From Sciurus carolinensis (lineage: Eukaryota; Chordata; Mammalia; Rodentia; Sciuridae): a stretch of 64,000 bases of DNA. The number at the start of each line of letters is the position of its first letter. Positions within the stretch are counted from its first letter, which is position 1. The stretch lies in NCBI RefSeq assembly GCF_902686445.1, contig NC_062216.1, positions 7,275,084-7,339,083 on the forward strand. The letters are read 5' to 3'. The position numbers and the translations under genes are program-made. Shown here piece after piece: positions 1 through 11,432 of the stretch. Under the pieces are notes generated by a model, which saw only the letters and a program-made list of their open reading frames with translations, was not told the DNA's origin and ran no database searches.

Positions 1-482
1 TGGCACACAATATCCATTGGCACCGCTGCCCTCCTGTAACCCTTAACTCAGCAATTTAGATATTAACCAGAGAGACCTAATAGAAATGGTCACATGAGAT
101 TACTTGTCTATCACTTTAACCGCGAGAATAATAAGAATAGTCTTAGGTCACATAGAGTTTAGATATTAAGGAAATAAACATTGTATTAGCTCATCAATGT
201 AGTTAGATATTCTTAAAACAATTGTGATTAGGTAAGGATGATCTGTAAGGTTGTTGTTTTCTGCCTATGCTTTGAAAACTTCTTTAATATTAACCACAAG
301 ACTGCCATTATAGCCTGAAGAAAACTGTATATAAACCCAGCCCTCCCCAGAATAAAGTGGGATTGATTGCACCAGAACTAGAGTCTGTGTCTTTCATTCT
401 CCATCCATCGCCGACGCTGTCTCCCCGCGCCCCGTTTACCGGTGTGGAACCCATGGACTCCTGCTAGGGCTGGACCCCGGCA
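1..482 (+). mobile_element. ERV LTR, 3' portion, cut by window edge
   Basis: Reads as the end of a plus-strand retroviral LTR. A TATA-like GTATATAAACCC lies near 328-339, an AATAAA signal near 351-356, then a GC-rich U5-like tail ending CTGGACCCCGGCA at 482. The same final ~22 bases (CTGCTAGGGCTGGACCC.GGCA) end another LTR at 45890, so the two belong to one family. No primer-binding site follows, which suggests a solo LTR. The 5' end lies outside the window or cannot be placed. Confidence 0.6.
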
Positions 483-1851
483 AGATATGATGGTCTCACT
501 AAGTTCCTGAGGTAGGCCTAGATGTGCAGCCCTCCTATAAGCCTGCTGAGTCCCTGAGATTAAAGGCGTGCACCCCATATCCAGTGAATGGGTGTTTATT
601 TTTTTATTTGAATAGCCAATTGGAGGGTGAAACATCATATTGGCAATTTTACTAAGTATTTCTTTCAGTTTTCAAATGTGTATGTATCAAAATGTTTAAA
701 TATGAAGAAATGTTAAGCAATGTCTCAAAATATTCTAGAGATGAATAGATCTGATGCAAGTAGGTATGAGTGTGATCATATAACCTTAAAAAGTAACCTC
801 ATCAAAATGCCATTCTAGAGCAATTGTACCTAGATAGGGAAATAGTTTCTCCTTAAATTGTTCTAGTGCCTTAGTGAAAAAATTTCTCTAATGCCTGGGA
901 ACTGTCCTTATTTTATTTAATTCATACTAATAAAAATGTAAATAAAATAAATTAGAGATTTAAATTAAGAAAATTACAAACTTAATGATATAAATTAGGT
1001 TATGAAACTGTAAAAATCCAACTTTGTTATGTTTTTTATTTTAATATTCATGGGAAGGAATATATCTTCTTACTGAATATTCCTGAAAATATACAAAATT
1101 AATTTTCATTGCATAAAATAAAATTACATAATTTTCCAAGTATACATTTTACAAGTTATATTATTGAATACTTAGAAATAGAGAACAAAAAGATAGACAC
1201 AATATTAGATTTTGAAATTTAAAATAATATTTAGATAGTTCAAAGAATAAAGATAAATATGAGTGGAAAGGAACAATGTAAATGGAAATTAATGGGTTGA
1301 TCAAACTATGGGATCCCACCCACAAATGTGTCAAAGATCTTTGAATTTATAAATCTACTGAAGTGTGAAACAAAGTAACTTGAATGTAAATGAAGAGAAG
1401 GGCACTTATATACCAGCTCTATCTTTGTTTCTTTTTTCCTATTAATTGACATAATAATGGATGTACACCTGCAGAGCACAATCTGATATTTCCATACCTT
1501 TATACATTGACTAACTCTATGACCTCAAAAATACCATGTCCTTGTGGTAACTTTCTCATATGAAAGCAAAGACTCAGTCCTCTACCTTCACAACCCAGGT
1601 CCTGGTTCCACCAAATGCCAGGAGGTGAGTTCACACTTTGGTCTCTATCACTCTTGCCAATACCAAGTCAAAATGTAATTTGCCTCAGTAGGGTAAAATT
1701 TCTCTTGCACAGAGAGGTTGGCATTTCACTTTCTATTTCCTACAGTACAAAGCAAACAGTATACAAAATAAAAATCTCATGGACAGAATCAAATATTCCT
1801 CATCCACACATCCAAGATGTTAACTATTATAGACTCCCAACTGTGTTGGCA
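483..1851. other. AT-rich sequence without recognised gene
   Basis: No coding exon, SINE or young L1 is recognisable. The stretch is strongly AT-rich at 600-1260. The short reading frames here have no recognisable family features. 1430-1800 may be old repeat DNA, but I cannot assign it. Confidence 0.4.
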
Positions 1852-1857
1852 CTCTTC

Positions 1858-2289
1858 TGTTGGGGTCTTTAGCCCCCTTGTTCTTCTCAACCAGTGACAA
1901 GGGAAGGGAGCTCTCCCCAACAAGGCCAGACCAGGAAAGGTAGGGCCAACTGACTGCCCGCACCCAGCCCTCTGGGCGGAGGACAATCAGACACATTAGG
2001 GAGACCAATCACAGCAGGAACTCATTCATTGAGGAAGTCACACAGCTTTTATGTAGGGTGAAGGCTAGGCTTAAAGGTCAGCAAGGCACAGAGGGTTCAT
2101 GCAGGCGAGAGTCCCATAGGACTATATGGCAAGCACGAGCTGATCAAGTTTGCAGAACTGTTGTTAACCAATCCCTGACAGTGGTCCGATTTATCATCAA
2201 CTTTTGAAACCGCCTTTGAGGCCTTGATCTTGCTCACCCATCAGGAAGTAAGAAGTCAGCCTGAGTTAGTTAACGTGTCATTAGTCCCA
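1858..2289 (-). mobile_element. ERV-A 3' LTR
   Basis: About 93% identical by eye to the LTR at 16278-16720. On the minus strand it begins TGGGACTAATGACACG and ends GACCCCAACA. Its first bases differ from the 5' LTR, which begins TGTTGTTAGTTAACTC. The polyadenylation signal that is AATAAA in the 5' LTR (16445-16450) reads AATGAA here (2025-2030). Confidence 0.9.
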
Positions 2290-2306
2290 CCATTTCCCCC
2301 TTTTTT
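2290..2306 (-). other. ERV-A polypurine tract
   Basis: On the minus strand AAAAAAGGGGGAAATGG directly precedes the 3' LTR. This is the usual position and composition of the plus-strand DNA primer of retroviruses. Confidence 0.85.
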
Positions 2307-2498
2307 GTTTTATATTAAGGGTGTGTGTCTTAGGTTGCCCCTGGGAGGGTCTTACCCATCATGGAACATCACCCTAGCAGTTTGGGGGTCCACCTTACTT
2401 GAAGGTGTGCCTGTCTTAGGTTGTCCTCCTCTGAGGATCTTACCCATCATTGACTACCACCTTAGCACTTCAGGCAGGCCCCTCAGGAGGAGCAGGGC

Positions 2499-4251
2499 TT
2501 AAGGGAGAGACACTTTGACCCCAGTGTCCTGATACAAGTGATACATGATCCTATAGGGCTTCTGATCATCATTATGAAGGGTGGTATAATGCTGTCGGAC
2601 CACCATGAGCTGCACAGACTTAGCCTGCTTCTTCAGGAAATGGATAAGCTTATTGATTATGCAAGGTCCAAAGGTGAACACAGGATAATGGTGATTAGCG
2701 GTCCCATAAGTGGGAGGAGGTACGGGAGCCACCCATGTAACCCAGTTCAGAGGAAATTAGAGTGGAGCTCGCTCCTACAACGTTCCAGATCTTCTTGTAG
2801 GTTTTTGCTTTTATCTTATACATTGTCAGAGCAGTTGGTATAGAAACAGCACTCTTCACCAAGGAACAGGCAAAGCCCTCCTTCCTTCGCTGTTAGCAGA
2901 TCCAAACCATGATGATTTTGCAGGACAACAGCAGCCAAGGAATCAAGTTGAGCCTGCAGATCTAAGGTGGTACTGGCAACATATTGCATATCATCAATTA
3001 TCCGTTGAGAAAGCTTATTATAGAGAGCGAGAGATGTGCTTATGCCTGAAATTCCTGTCCCTACTCCTGTGGTCACTCCTACCCCTAGTAGGAGGGGTAT
3101 AGCATTTATTGCCCTTTTTGCTCATGGGTTGGAGTGCTCCACAGATGGTATGGGTAGGGACTGATTATTTGGGAGGATTGTGAGCTCTGGGAATAAGAGG
3201 GCAAGAGCACATATTCCTGTCCAGCTACCAGGGAACACATTGGATGCTGGTCCTCCACAATAAAAGGGGTGTATTTGCAGTGGGAATAGCGACATTTTTC
3301 CCACATATATTAGGGTTCAAAGACCCCATGTCCTCAGTTTGATTAGAGGTTGAGCTAGGAAGAAAACAGGTCACATTGGGGGAGCCAAAGGGGGGTATGT
3401 ATATGTCACCATAGGGGGGCAGTATAGGGCAATTGGAGGAGAAGGTTATGGTTTCATTAGGGGTTAGCAGAAGACCTGTGACCCTAAGGGGTCCATTGTG
3501 AAAGCAAAGCCAGCAGTCTTCTGCAAGAGGGGGATTAGTGAGATTTAAAAGCTGAAACGTAGCCTGTAAGATGACCTGAGTTTCGGGATCAAGGTTGAGC
3601 TCTCCCCTCAGCTCCAGTAAGGCTAAACAGGGAACCTAGGGCTTGATTCTACTAGCTTTTGTATAGTCCTTTCAATTTGTTTATCTCATGCCCAATCTTG
3701 CACCCCGCCTCCATCACTTTGCCCCAGGAGAGGCAGGAGAGACCAGCACATGTCCTTAAGCTGTTCCACAGGGCATGAAAGTCCAATGCCACTTTGAGAC
3801 CCTTTGGACTGGCTGGTCCACAGAATTTGCCCCCCATTGTTTTTACATTGAGAGGCATCTCCATAGCAGTAGGCTGGCATGGAATTACAGGTTATTGTAC
3901 ATGCCTTAGGACAGGGCAGAGGCCCTGAAGGTTTGCTAGGTAGGGGTGCAGATTTTCCAGCAGGCACTATCCCCTATTTTGACCCCACAGCCAGAGGTAG
4001 CAACCACTATGGACACCCACTTACCGTGGGGGGCCCACTGAGATGGTGAGCAAGATAGTTTTGAGGTATAACACCTCGGTGCAAGGTGAGAAACAATGGC
4101 AGCAATTTAGACATGGATTTCTAAAGGAGTAGAAGTGGGAAGCTCTTAGGGGGCTCCCTTGAATAATCATAAAGACTGTGAAATGGAGTAGGGATCTCAT
4201 AGTGAGTTGGGGGCTCTTATTGTGATTAGAATACTTGCGGTAAACATCCAA
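2499..4251 (-). pseudogene. ERV-A env, degraded (type-D-like envelope)
   Basis: Envelope glycoprotein gene of ERV-A, surviving as open pieces in different frames. 4251-4021 holds the N-terminal part with a hydrophobic leader. 3967-3652 is a Cys-rich surface-subunit segment. 3306-3106 lies at the SU/TM boundary. 3076-2816 is the transmembrane-subunit ectodomain. 2732-2499 is the post-membrane tail. In the 3076-2816 piece, residues 52-68 have the form of the conserved immunosuppressive-like heptad region, followed by a C-X6-CC motif (C69, C76, C77), the mark of gamma/type-D envelopes. Stops and frameshifts separate the pieces, so no full envelope can be made. It follows pol directly, as in exogenous relatives. 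Confidence 0.8.
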
Positions 4252-4357
4252 AAATGTGATGCCTAGGATGAACGTCAGAAGAGAAATGATGAGAAGTCCA
4301 ATGACAAGAAGTCCAGTAACAATGAGGCAGAGAGTCCAAAAGAAGGAATATTATACC

Positions 4358-4546
4358 TCAACAGGGTGTGCTCTTGGGTGAATTATATTGTTCTGGTTGA
4401 TGGTATTTGAGGATCCTGGCGGGCACCCAGATAGGGTTCAGTTCTCCAATTGGGAACACACATCCAAAACCTCTACCAGTACTTATGAGCGGGTCACGGC
4501 CACGCCAGCATCCAGTTAATGGATCTTTCCATTGGACTTCAATCTT
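4358..4546 (-). pseudogene. ERV-A integrase C-terminal end, separated by L1-A
   Basis: On the minus strand this continues the integrase frame that breaks off at 11433. It carries the C-terminal DNA-binding domain, with the WKDPLTG and FGCVFP segments typical of betaretroviral integrases, and ends at a stop near 4358. The target duplication TGGACTTCAATCTT at 4533-4546 belongs to both halves. Confidence 0.85.
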
Positions 4547-4796
4547 TTTTTTTTGTAAACAAATGGGATACATCTTGTTTCTCTGTTTGTACATGGCATA
4601 AAGGCATACCATTTGGTTATCATAAATTTACATAGGGTAATGTTGTTTGATTCATTCTGCCATTTTTTCCCTTCTCCCCTACCCCTCCTACCCCTCCTCT
4701 CCCTCTATACAGTCCTTCCTTCCTCCATTCCTGCCCCCCTCCCTAAGCCCAACTCCAACTCCAACACTAACCCCTCCCACCCCCCATTATGTGTCA
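4547..4796 (-). other. L1-A 3' UTR and poly(A)
   Basis: On the minus strand this lies between the ORF2 stop near 4797 and the target duplication. It includes a long purine-rich run (plus-strand CT-rich at about 4665-4790), typical of L1 3' UTRs, and ends in a short A-tract. Confidence 0.8.
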
Positions 4797-7700
4797 TCAT
4801 CCACTTATTAGCGATATCATTCTTCCTTTGGTTTTTTGAGATTGGCTTATCTCACTTAGCATGATAGTCTCCAGTTTCATCCATTTGCCTGCAAATGCCA
4901 TAATTTTATCATTCTTTATGGATGAGTAATATTCCATTGTATATATATACCACAGTTTCTTTATCCATTCATCAATTGAAGGACATCTAGGTTGGTTCCA
5001 CAATCTGGCTATTGTGAACTGAGCAGCTATGAACATTGATTGTGGCTGTATCTCTGTAATATGCTGATTTTAAGTCCTTTGGGTATAGGCCAAGGAGTGG
5101 GATAGCTGGGTCAAATGGTGGTTCCATTCCAAGTTTGCTAAGGAGTCTCCATACTGCTTTCCAGAGTGGCTGCACTAATTTGCAAGCCCTACCAGCAATG
5201 TATGAGTGTACCTTTCTCCCCACATCCTCGCCAACACCTGTTGTTGCTTGTATTCTTGATAATCGCCATTCTAATTGGGGTGAGATGGAATCTTAGGGTG
5301 GTTTTGATTTGCATTTCTCTTATTACTAGAGATGGTGAACATTTTTCCATATGTTTGTTGATTGCTTCTAGATCTTCTTCTGTGAAGTGTCTATTCATTT
5401 CCTTAGCCCATTTGTCGATTGGATTATTTGCATTCTTGGTGTAGAGTTTTTGAGTTCTTTATAGATTCTGGAGATTAGTGCTCTATCTGAAGTATGATTG
5501 GCAAAGATTTTCTCCCACTCTGTAGGCTCTTTCTTCGCATTGCTGATAGTTTCCTTTGCTGAGAGAAAACTTTTTAGTTTGAATCTATCCCAGTTATTAA
5601 TTCTTGCTTTTCTTTCTTGTGCTATGGGAGTACTGTTCAGGAAGTCTCGTCCTAAGCCAACATGTTGAAGCTCTGGACCTACTTTTTCTTGTATAAGATG
5701 CAAGGTCTCTGGTCTGATTCTGAGATCCTTAATCCATTTTGAGTTTCGTTTCATGCATGGTGAGAGATAGGGGTTTAGTTTCATTCTGTTGCATATGGAT
5801 TTCCAATTCTCCCAGCACCATTTGTTGAAGAGGCTATCTTTTCTCCATTGCATATTTTTGGCCCCTTTGTCTAGTATGAGAAAATTGTATTTATTTGGGT
5901 TTGTGTCCGTGTCCTTTATTCTGTACATTGATCCACCTTTCTATTTTGGTACCAATACCATGCCAGTTTTTGTTACTATTGCTTTGTAGTAGAGTTGAAG
6001 ATCTGGTATTGCGATACCCCCTGCTTCACTCTTTCTGCCAAGGATTGCTTTAGCTATTCTGGGTTTTTTATTCTTCCAGATGAATTTCATAATTTCTTGC
6101 TCTATTTCTGTAAGGTACATCATTGGGAATTTTAATTGGAATTGCATTGAATCTGTATAGCACTTTTGGTAGTATGGTCCATTTTGACAATATTAATTCT
6201 GCCTATCCAAGAACATGGGAGATCTTTCCATCTTCTGAGGTTTTCTTGAATTTCTTTCTTTAGTGTTCTGTAGTTCTCATTGTAGAGGTCTTTCACCTCT
6301 TTTGTGAGATTGATTCCCAAGTATTTTATTTTTTTCGAATGCTATTGTGAATGGGGTAGTTTTCCTGAATTTCTCTTTCTGAAGATTCATCGCTTATGTA
6401 TAAAAATGCCTTAGATTTATGTGCATTGATCTTATATCCCACTACTTTACTGAATTCACTTATGAGATCTAAAAGTTTTTTGGTGGAATTTCCTGGTTCC
6501 TCTAAGTATACAATCATATCATCAGCAAATAGGGATAGTTTGAGTTCTTCTTTTCCTATTCGTATCCCTTTAATTTCTTTGGTCTGTCTAATTGCTCTGG
6601 CTAGAGTTTCAAGGATGATATTGAATAGAAGTGGTGAAAGAGGGCATCCCTGCTTGTTCCAGTTTTTAGAGGGAATGCTTTCAATTTTTCACCATTTAGA
6701 ATGACATTAGCCATGGGCTTAGCGCAGATGTCCTTTACAATGTTAAGGAATGTTCCCACTATCCCTATTTTTTCTAGTGTTTTGAGCATGAAGGGGTGCT
6801 GTATTTTATCAAATGCTTTTTCTGCAACTATTGAAATAATCATGTGATTCTTGACATTAAGTCTATTGATATGGTGAATGACATTTATTGATTTCCTGAT
6901 GTTGAACCAACCTTGCATCCCTGGGATGAAACCCACTTGATCATGGTGCACTATCTTTTTAATATGTTTTTGTATGCGATTTGCTAAAATTTTGTTTAGA
7001 ATTTTTGCGTCGATGTTCATTAAGGATATTGGTCTGAAATTTTCTTTCCTCGATGTGTCTCTGTCTGGTTTAGGTATCAGGGTAATATTGGCTTCATAGA
7101 ATGAGTTTGGGAGAGTTCCCTCCTCTTCTATTTTCTGGAATATTTGAGAAGTATTGGAATGAGCTCTTCTTTAAAGGTTTTGTAGAACTCGGCTGAGAAC
7201 CCATCTGGTCCTGGACTTTTCTTTGTTGGTAGGCTTTTGATGACTTCTTCTATTTCATTACTTGAAATTGGTCTATTTAAATTGTGTATGTCCTCCTCGT
7301 TCAGTTTAGGCAATTCATATGTCTCTAGAAACCTGTTGATGTCTTCGAAATTTTCTATTTTGTTGGAGTATAGGCTTTCAAAATAGCTTCTAATTATGTT
7401 TTGTATTTCAGTCGTGTCTGTTGTGATATTTCCTTGTTCATTCTGAATTTTAGTGATTTGGGTTTTCTCTCGTCTTCTCTTCGTTAGTGTGGCTAAAGGT
7501 TTATCAATTTTGTTTATTTTTTCGAAGAACCAACTATTTATTTTGTCAATTTTTTGTATTGTTTCTTTTGTTTCAATTTCGTTGATTTCAGCTCTGAGTT
7601 TAACTATTTCCTGTCTTCTACTACTTTTGGTGTTGGTCTGTTCTTCTTTTTCTAGGACTTTGAGCTGTAGTGTTAGGTCATTTATTTGTTGAGTTTTACT

Positions 7701-8651
7701 TCTTTTATTAAATGTGCTCCATGAAATAAATCTTCCTCTAAGTACTGCTTTCATAGTGTCCCAGAGATTTTGATATGATGTTTCTTTGTTCTCATTTACC
7801 TCTAAGAATTTTTTAATTTCCTTCCTAATATCTTCTGTTATCCATTCATCATGTAGTAGCATATTGTTTAATCTCCAGGTGTTGGAGTAGTTTCTGTTTT
7901 TTACTCTTTCATTTATTTCTAACTTCAATCCATTATGATCTGATAGAATACAAGGTACTGTCTCTATCTTCTTGTATTTGCTGACATTAGCTTTGTGGCA
8001 TAATACATGGTCTATTTTAGAGAAGGATCCATGTGCTGCTGAGAAGAAAGTGTATTCGCTCTTGGTTGGGTGGTATATTCTATAAATGTCTGTTAAGTCT
8101 AAATTATTGATTGTGTTATTGAGATCTATGGTTTCTTTGTTCAATTTTTGTTTGGAAGATCTGTCCAGTGGTGAAAGAGGCGTGTTGAAATCACGTAGTA
8201 TTATTGTGTTATGGTCTATTTGGTTTCTAAAATTGAGAAGAATTTGTTTCACATACATGGATGAGCCACTGTTTGGGGCATAGATGTTTATGATTGTTAT
8301 ATCTTGTTGATTTATGCTTCCCTTAAGCAGTATGAATTGTCCTTCTTTATCCCTTCTGACTAACTTTGACTTGAAGTCCACATCATCTGAAATGAGGATG
8401 GATACTCCAGCTTTCTTGCTGAGTCCATGTGCATGGTATGTTTTTCCCCATCCTTTCACCTTTAGTCTATGGGTATCTCTTTCTATGAGGTGAATCTCTT
8501 GCAGGCAACATATTGTTGGATCTTTCTTTTTAATCCAATCTGCCAGTCTATGTCTTTCGATTGATGAATTCAGGCCATTAACATTCAGGGTTATTATTGA
8601 GATATGATTTGTATTCCCGGTCATTTGGTTCATGTTTAAAATTTTTGACAC
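4797..8651 (-). pseudogene. L1-A ORF2 (endonuclease-reverse transcriptase), broken
   Basis: ORF2p is the L1 endonuclease and reverse transcriptase that carries out target-primed reverse transcription in the nucleus. The longest open piece, 8651-7128 (507 aa), holds the whole APE-type endonuclease domain ([10 protein letters not shown] near the start, LQEIHL following) and leads into the RT domain at [15 protein letters not shown] frameshift ends it. The next piece, 7020-6601, has the RT palm. There the first catalytic Asp is Val (SIVAEKAF, codon 6826-6828) and the GTRQ-type motif is broken by a frameshift. The FADD catalytic pair near 6500-6520 is intact. Further pieces run to the C-terminal Cys-rich region by 4797. 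The protein cannot be functional as encoded. Confidence 0.93.
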
Positions 8652-8682
8652 ATCTTGGTTCCTCCTTTATTTGACAGTTCCT

Positions 8683-9727
8683 TTAGGATAATTCCTCCCT
8701 TTGCTGATTTGCTTCTTTGTTTTTTATTTCTTCCTCATGAAATATTTTGCTGAGAATGTTCTGTAATGCTGGCTTTCTTTTTTTAAATTCTTTTAGCTTT
8801 TGTTTATCATGGAATGATTTTATTTCATTGTCAAATTTGAAGGTAAGTTTTGCTGGGTATAAGATTCTTGGTTGGCATCCATTTTCTTTCAGAGCTTGAA
8901 AAATGTTGTTCCAGGCCTTTCTAGCTTTTAGGGTCTGGAATGAAAAATCTGATGATGTCCGTATTGGCTTCCCCCTGAATGTAATTTGCTTCTTTTCTCT
9001 CACAGCCTTTAAAATTCTGTCTTTATTTTGTATGTTATGTATTTTCATTATAATGTGCCTTGGTGTGGGTCTGTTGTAATTTTGTGTATTAGGAGTCCTA
9101 TAAGCCTCTTGGACTTGATTTTCCATTTCATTGTTCAGATTTGGGAAATTTTCTAATATTATTTCATTGAATAGATTGTTCATTCCTTTGGTTTGTTTCT
9201 CTAAGCCTTCCTCAATCCCAATAATTCTCAAATTTGGCCTTTTCATGATATCCCATAGTTCTTGGAGATTCTGTTCATGATTTCTTACCATCTTCTCTGT
9301 TTGTTCAACTTTGTTTTCGAGGTTAAATATTTTTTCTTCAATATCTGAAGTTCTGTCTTCCAGGTGTTCTATCCTATTGGTTATGCTTTCTATGGATTCT
9401 TAATTTGGTTTATTGTTTCCTTCATTTCAAGTATTTCTGTTTGTTTCTTTTCAATATCTCTAACTCTTTATTGAAATGATCTTTTGCTTCCTGAATTTGC
9501 TCTGTTAACTGTTGATTGGTGCTATCATTCAATGCCTGCATTTGCTCTTTCATCTCATCATTCAATGCCTGCATTTGCTCTTTCATCTCATCGTTTGCTT
9601 TCCTAATCATTTTAATTATGTACATTCTGAACTCCCTTTCTGTCATTTCTTCTGCCATGTTGTCGTTGGATTTTACTGATGTAACATCTAGAATTGTTTG
9701 GGGCATTTTCTTCCCTTGTTTTCTCAT
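8683..9727 (-). pseudogene. L1-A ORF1 (RNA-binding protein), frameshifted
   Basis: ORF1p is the trimeric nucleic-acid chaperone of the L1 RNP. The piece 9727-9422 encodes the N-terminus and coiled coil. The piece 9291-8683 encodes the rest of the coiled coil, the RRM (near NLRIIGIEEG) and the C-terminal domain (around KARKAWNNIFQALKE). They are separated by a frame break near 9400. The coiled coil holds an exact 11-residue duplication, DEMKEQMQALN twice, from a 33-bp tandem repeat at 9525-9590. The L1-B copy lacks it. Confidence 0.92.
9525..9590 (-). repeat. 33-bp tandem duplication in L1-A ORF1 coiled coil
   Basis: Two adjacent identical 33-bp units, 9525-9557 and 9558-9590, add 11 residues in frame. 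Length variation of the ORF1p coiled coil is known in rodent L1s. Confidence 0.95.
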
Positions 9728-11432
9728 ATTGTTCAGGAATCAGTGGGTCATTAAGATATTGCACATTTCCTCTATCGACTTATAATGTCCCTGAAGATTG
9801 CTAGTATATCCCCTCTTATCCTTCAGTAGCCTGAAGTCTTGGAGGAATTTGATAATGCGGAGCTCCACGAAGATGCTGCCTCTCTACGGGTGGTGACCCT
9901 CAGGTGGCGTATATTCCCTGCTAGTGGTCAGAGGTGCCTCCATTAGTTGACCAATGGTCATCCAATGGGGAACTAGGCTGCGGGCTGAGGCAAGTCCTGT
10001 TTGTGCCTGTGTCTCTGGTTTTACCGTCCCTGTGGGAAAACCTCACCTGGCAGGGAAGACTCACCCAGTGGGGACGTCTCGCTGGTCAGTTCTCTTCCTA
10101 GAGGTTCCCCTCAATCTACAACTACCGCCTGGGCTGAGCTGTCTTCCTCTGCAACATTCCCAGGGGCCCAGACCTACCTCCTGGGTCTGGGAGCCTCACC
10201 CTTCGCAGGCGGTGAGTCTCTTTAGTCTGCCTCTCCCAGAGACTCTGCCCGCAGTCCTGGAAACTTTGCTCCGCCCCTAGGCATGTCTCTGTGTGGCTCT
10301 TCCTCCAAGAAGCCACCTTAGCTCCTGGGACCCTGCTCTGCACCTAATCACCTGGCTATGCAGCCCCTCCTCTGAGCCGCCACCTGGAGCCCCGTACAAT
10401 AGCTCCGATACCCAGAGACCGCCACACACCTCCTCCTCTGGACAGCAGCCCGGTTTCCGACGCAGTCACTAGGAGTCCAAGCAACTCACTTCGGGTCTCC
10501 TCCTCCCGCCAACCGCCCGTAGCCCTAGGCAGTCACTCCAAGTCCAAGTGACCTGCCCTGTTCCTCCCCCTCCTCCTCGGGGTAGCCCCCCGGGTGTTCA
10601 GGAGCGGTGGCTCTGAGACCAAGTGACCCACCGTGCTCCTCCTCCTGGCAGGCCAGCGGTGTTCAGGAGTGGTCGCTTTTAGTCCAATCAACTCACCACT
10701 CGCCTCCTCCTCTGGCAACCGCCTGTGGCTCTGATTCAGTCACTCCTAGACCAAGTGACCCACCGCGCTCCTCCTCTTCCTCCGGGCAACCTTCTGGTGT
10801 TCAGGAGCGCTCGATCTGAGTTCAAACAGCTCGCCACGCAGCTCCTCCTCTGGCAACCACCTGTGGCTCTGATGCAGTCACTCCTAGACCAAGCGACCCG
10901 CCGCGCTCCTCCTTCAGGCAGGCCACTGGTGTTCAGGAGCCCTCGCTCTGAGTTCAAACAGCTCGCCACACAGCTCCTCCTCTGGCAACCGCCTGTGGCT
11001 CTGATGCAGTCACTCCTAGACCAAGTGACCCGCCGCACTCCTCCTCTTCCTCCGGGCAACCCCCTGGTGTTCAGAAGCGGTCTTTCTGAGTCCAAACAGC
11101 TCACCACACAGCTCCTCCTCAGGCAGCCACCTGGAGCCCCAGTGGTTGCTCTGAGTCCAAGCGCTGTGCTGAGCCACCTCCTCTACGATGATCCCAGTTG
11201 TCTGTGTTTACGCTCCTGTGGGGGAAGGGGCGTCTCGCCAAGCAACTCTACTTCACAAAGTTCCCTGTGTTCCGGGGCTACCGCCCCATCTGGGATGCCT
11301 CCCCAATGGGAGAGACTCACCCGGCAGCTTTGAGTTGGTCCCAAGCCTCTCACTATCTCCTCTTTTGAATCCTGCATCGTGGAGCAAGGTGAAATGCAGT
11401 CGCCCTCTAGTCCGCCATCTTGAAAAACCCCC
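9728..11432 (-). promoter_or_regulatory. L1-A 5' UTR / internal promoter region
   Basis: GC-rich 1.7-kb region upstream of ORF1, very different in composition from the AT-rich ORFs. It contains tandem units (see 10580-11160). At its very 5' end (plus 11411-11424) it has a YY1-type AAGATGGCGG motif, which in L1s positions transcription start. Confidence 0.8.
10580..11160 (-). repeat. Tandem units in the L1-A 5' UTR
   Basis: About four imperfect copies of a 132-138 bp unit. The marker TGGCAACC recurs at 10713, 10851 and 10983, with a diverged copy at 11121, giving spacings of 138, 132 and 138. Each unit carries CTCCTAGACCAAGTGACC-like and GTGTTCAGGAGC-like blocks. This resembles monomer-type L1 promoters of muroid rodents in design, though not visibly in sequence. 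Confidence 0.85.

Larger units (their letters stand above)
4547..11432 (-). mobile_element. L1-A: full-length LINE-1 inserted in ERV-A
   Basis: A 6.9-kb LINE-1 on the minus strand. Its oligo(T)/poly(A) end is at 4547-4554 and its 5' end at 11432. The 14-bp duplication TGGACTTCAATCTT occurs at 4533-4546 and 11433-11446. Order on the minus strand: GC-rich 5' UTR with tandem units, ORF1, ORF2, 3' UTR with a purine-rich tract. It starts next to a CAAGATGGCGGACTAGAGGG motif, as full-length L1s do. It is inactive: ORF1 and ORF2 have frameshifts and the RT active site is altered. Confidence 0.95.

Noticed and set aside
10725..11333. 202-codon plus-strand frame in 10.7-11.3 kb as a host gene
   Set aside because: It is the antisense of the GC-rich tandem units in the L1-A 5' UTR; repeats of the same peptide follow the 132-138 bp period.
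11183..11432. C-terminal extension of the ERV-A integrase frame into 11183-11432 as a real viral domain
   Set aside because: This part is L1-A 5' UTR; the true integrase end is at 4358-4546, shown by the target duplication.
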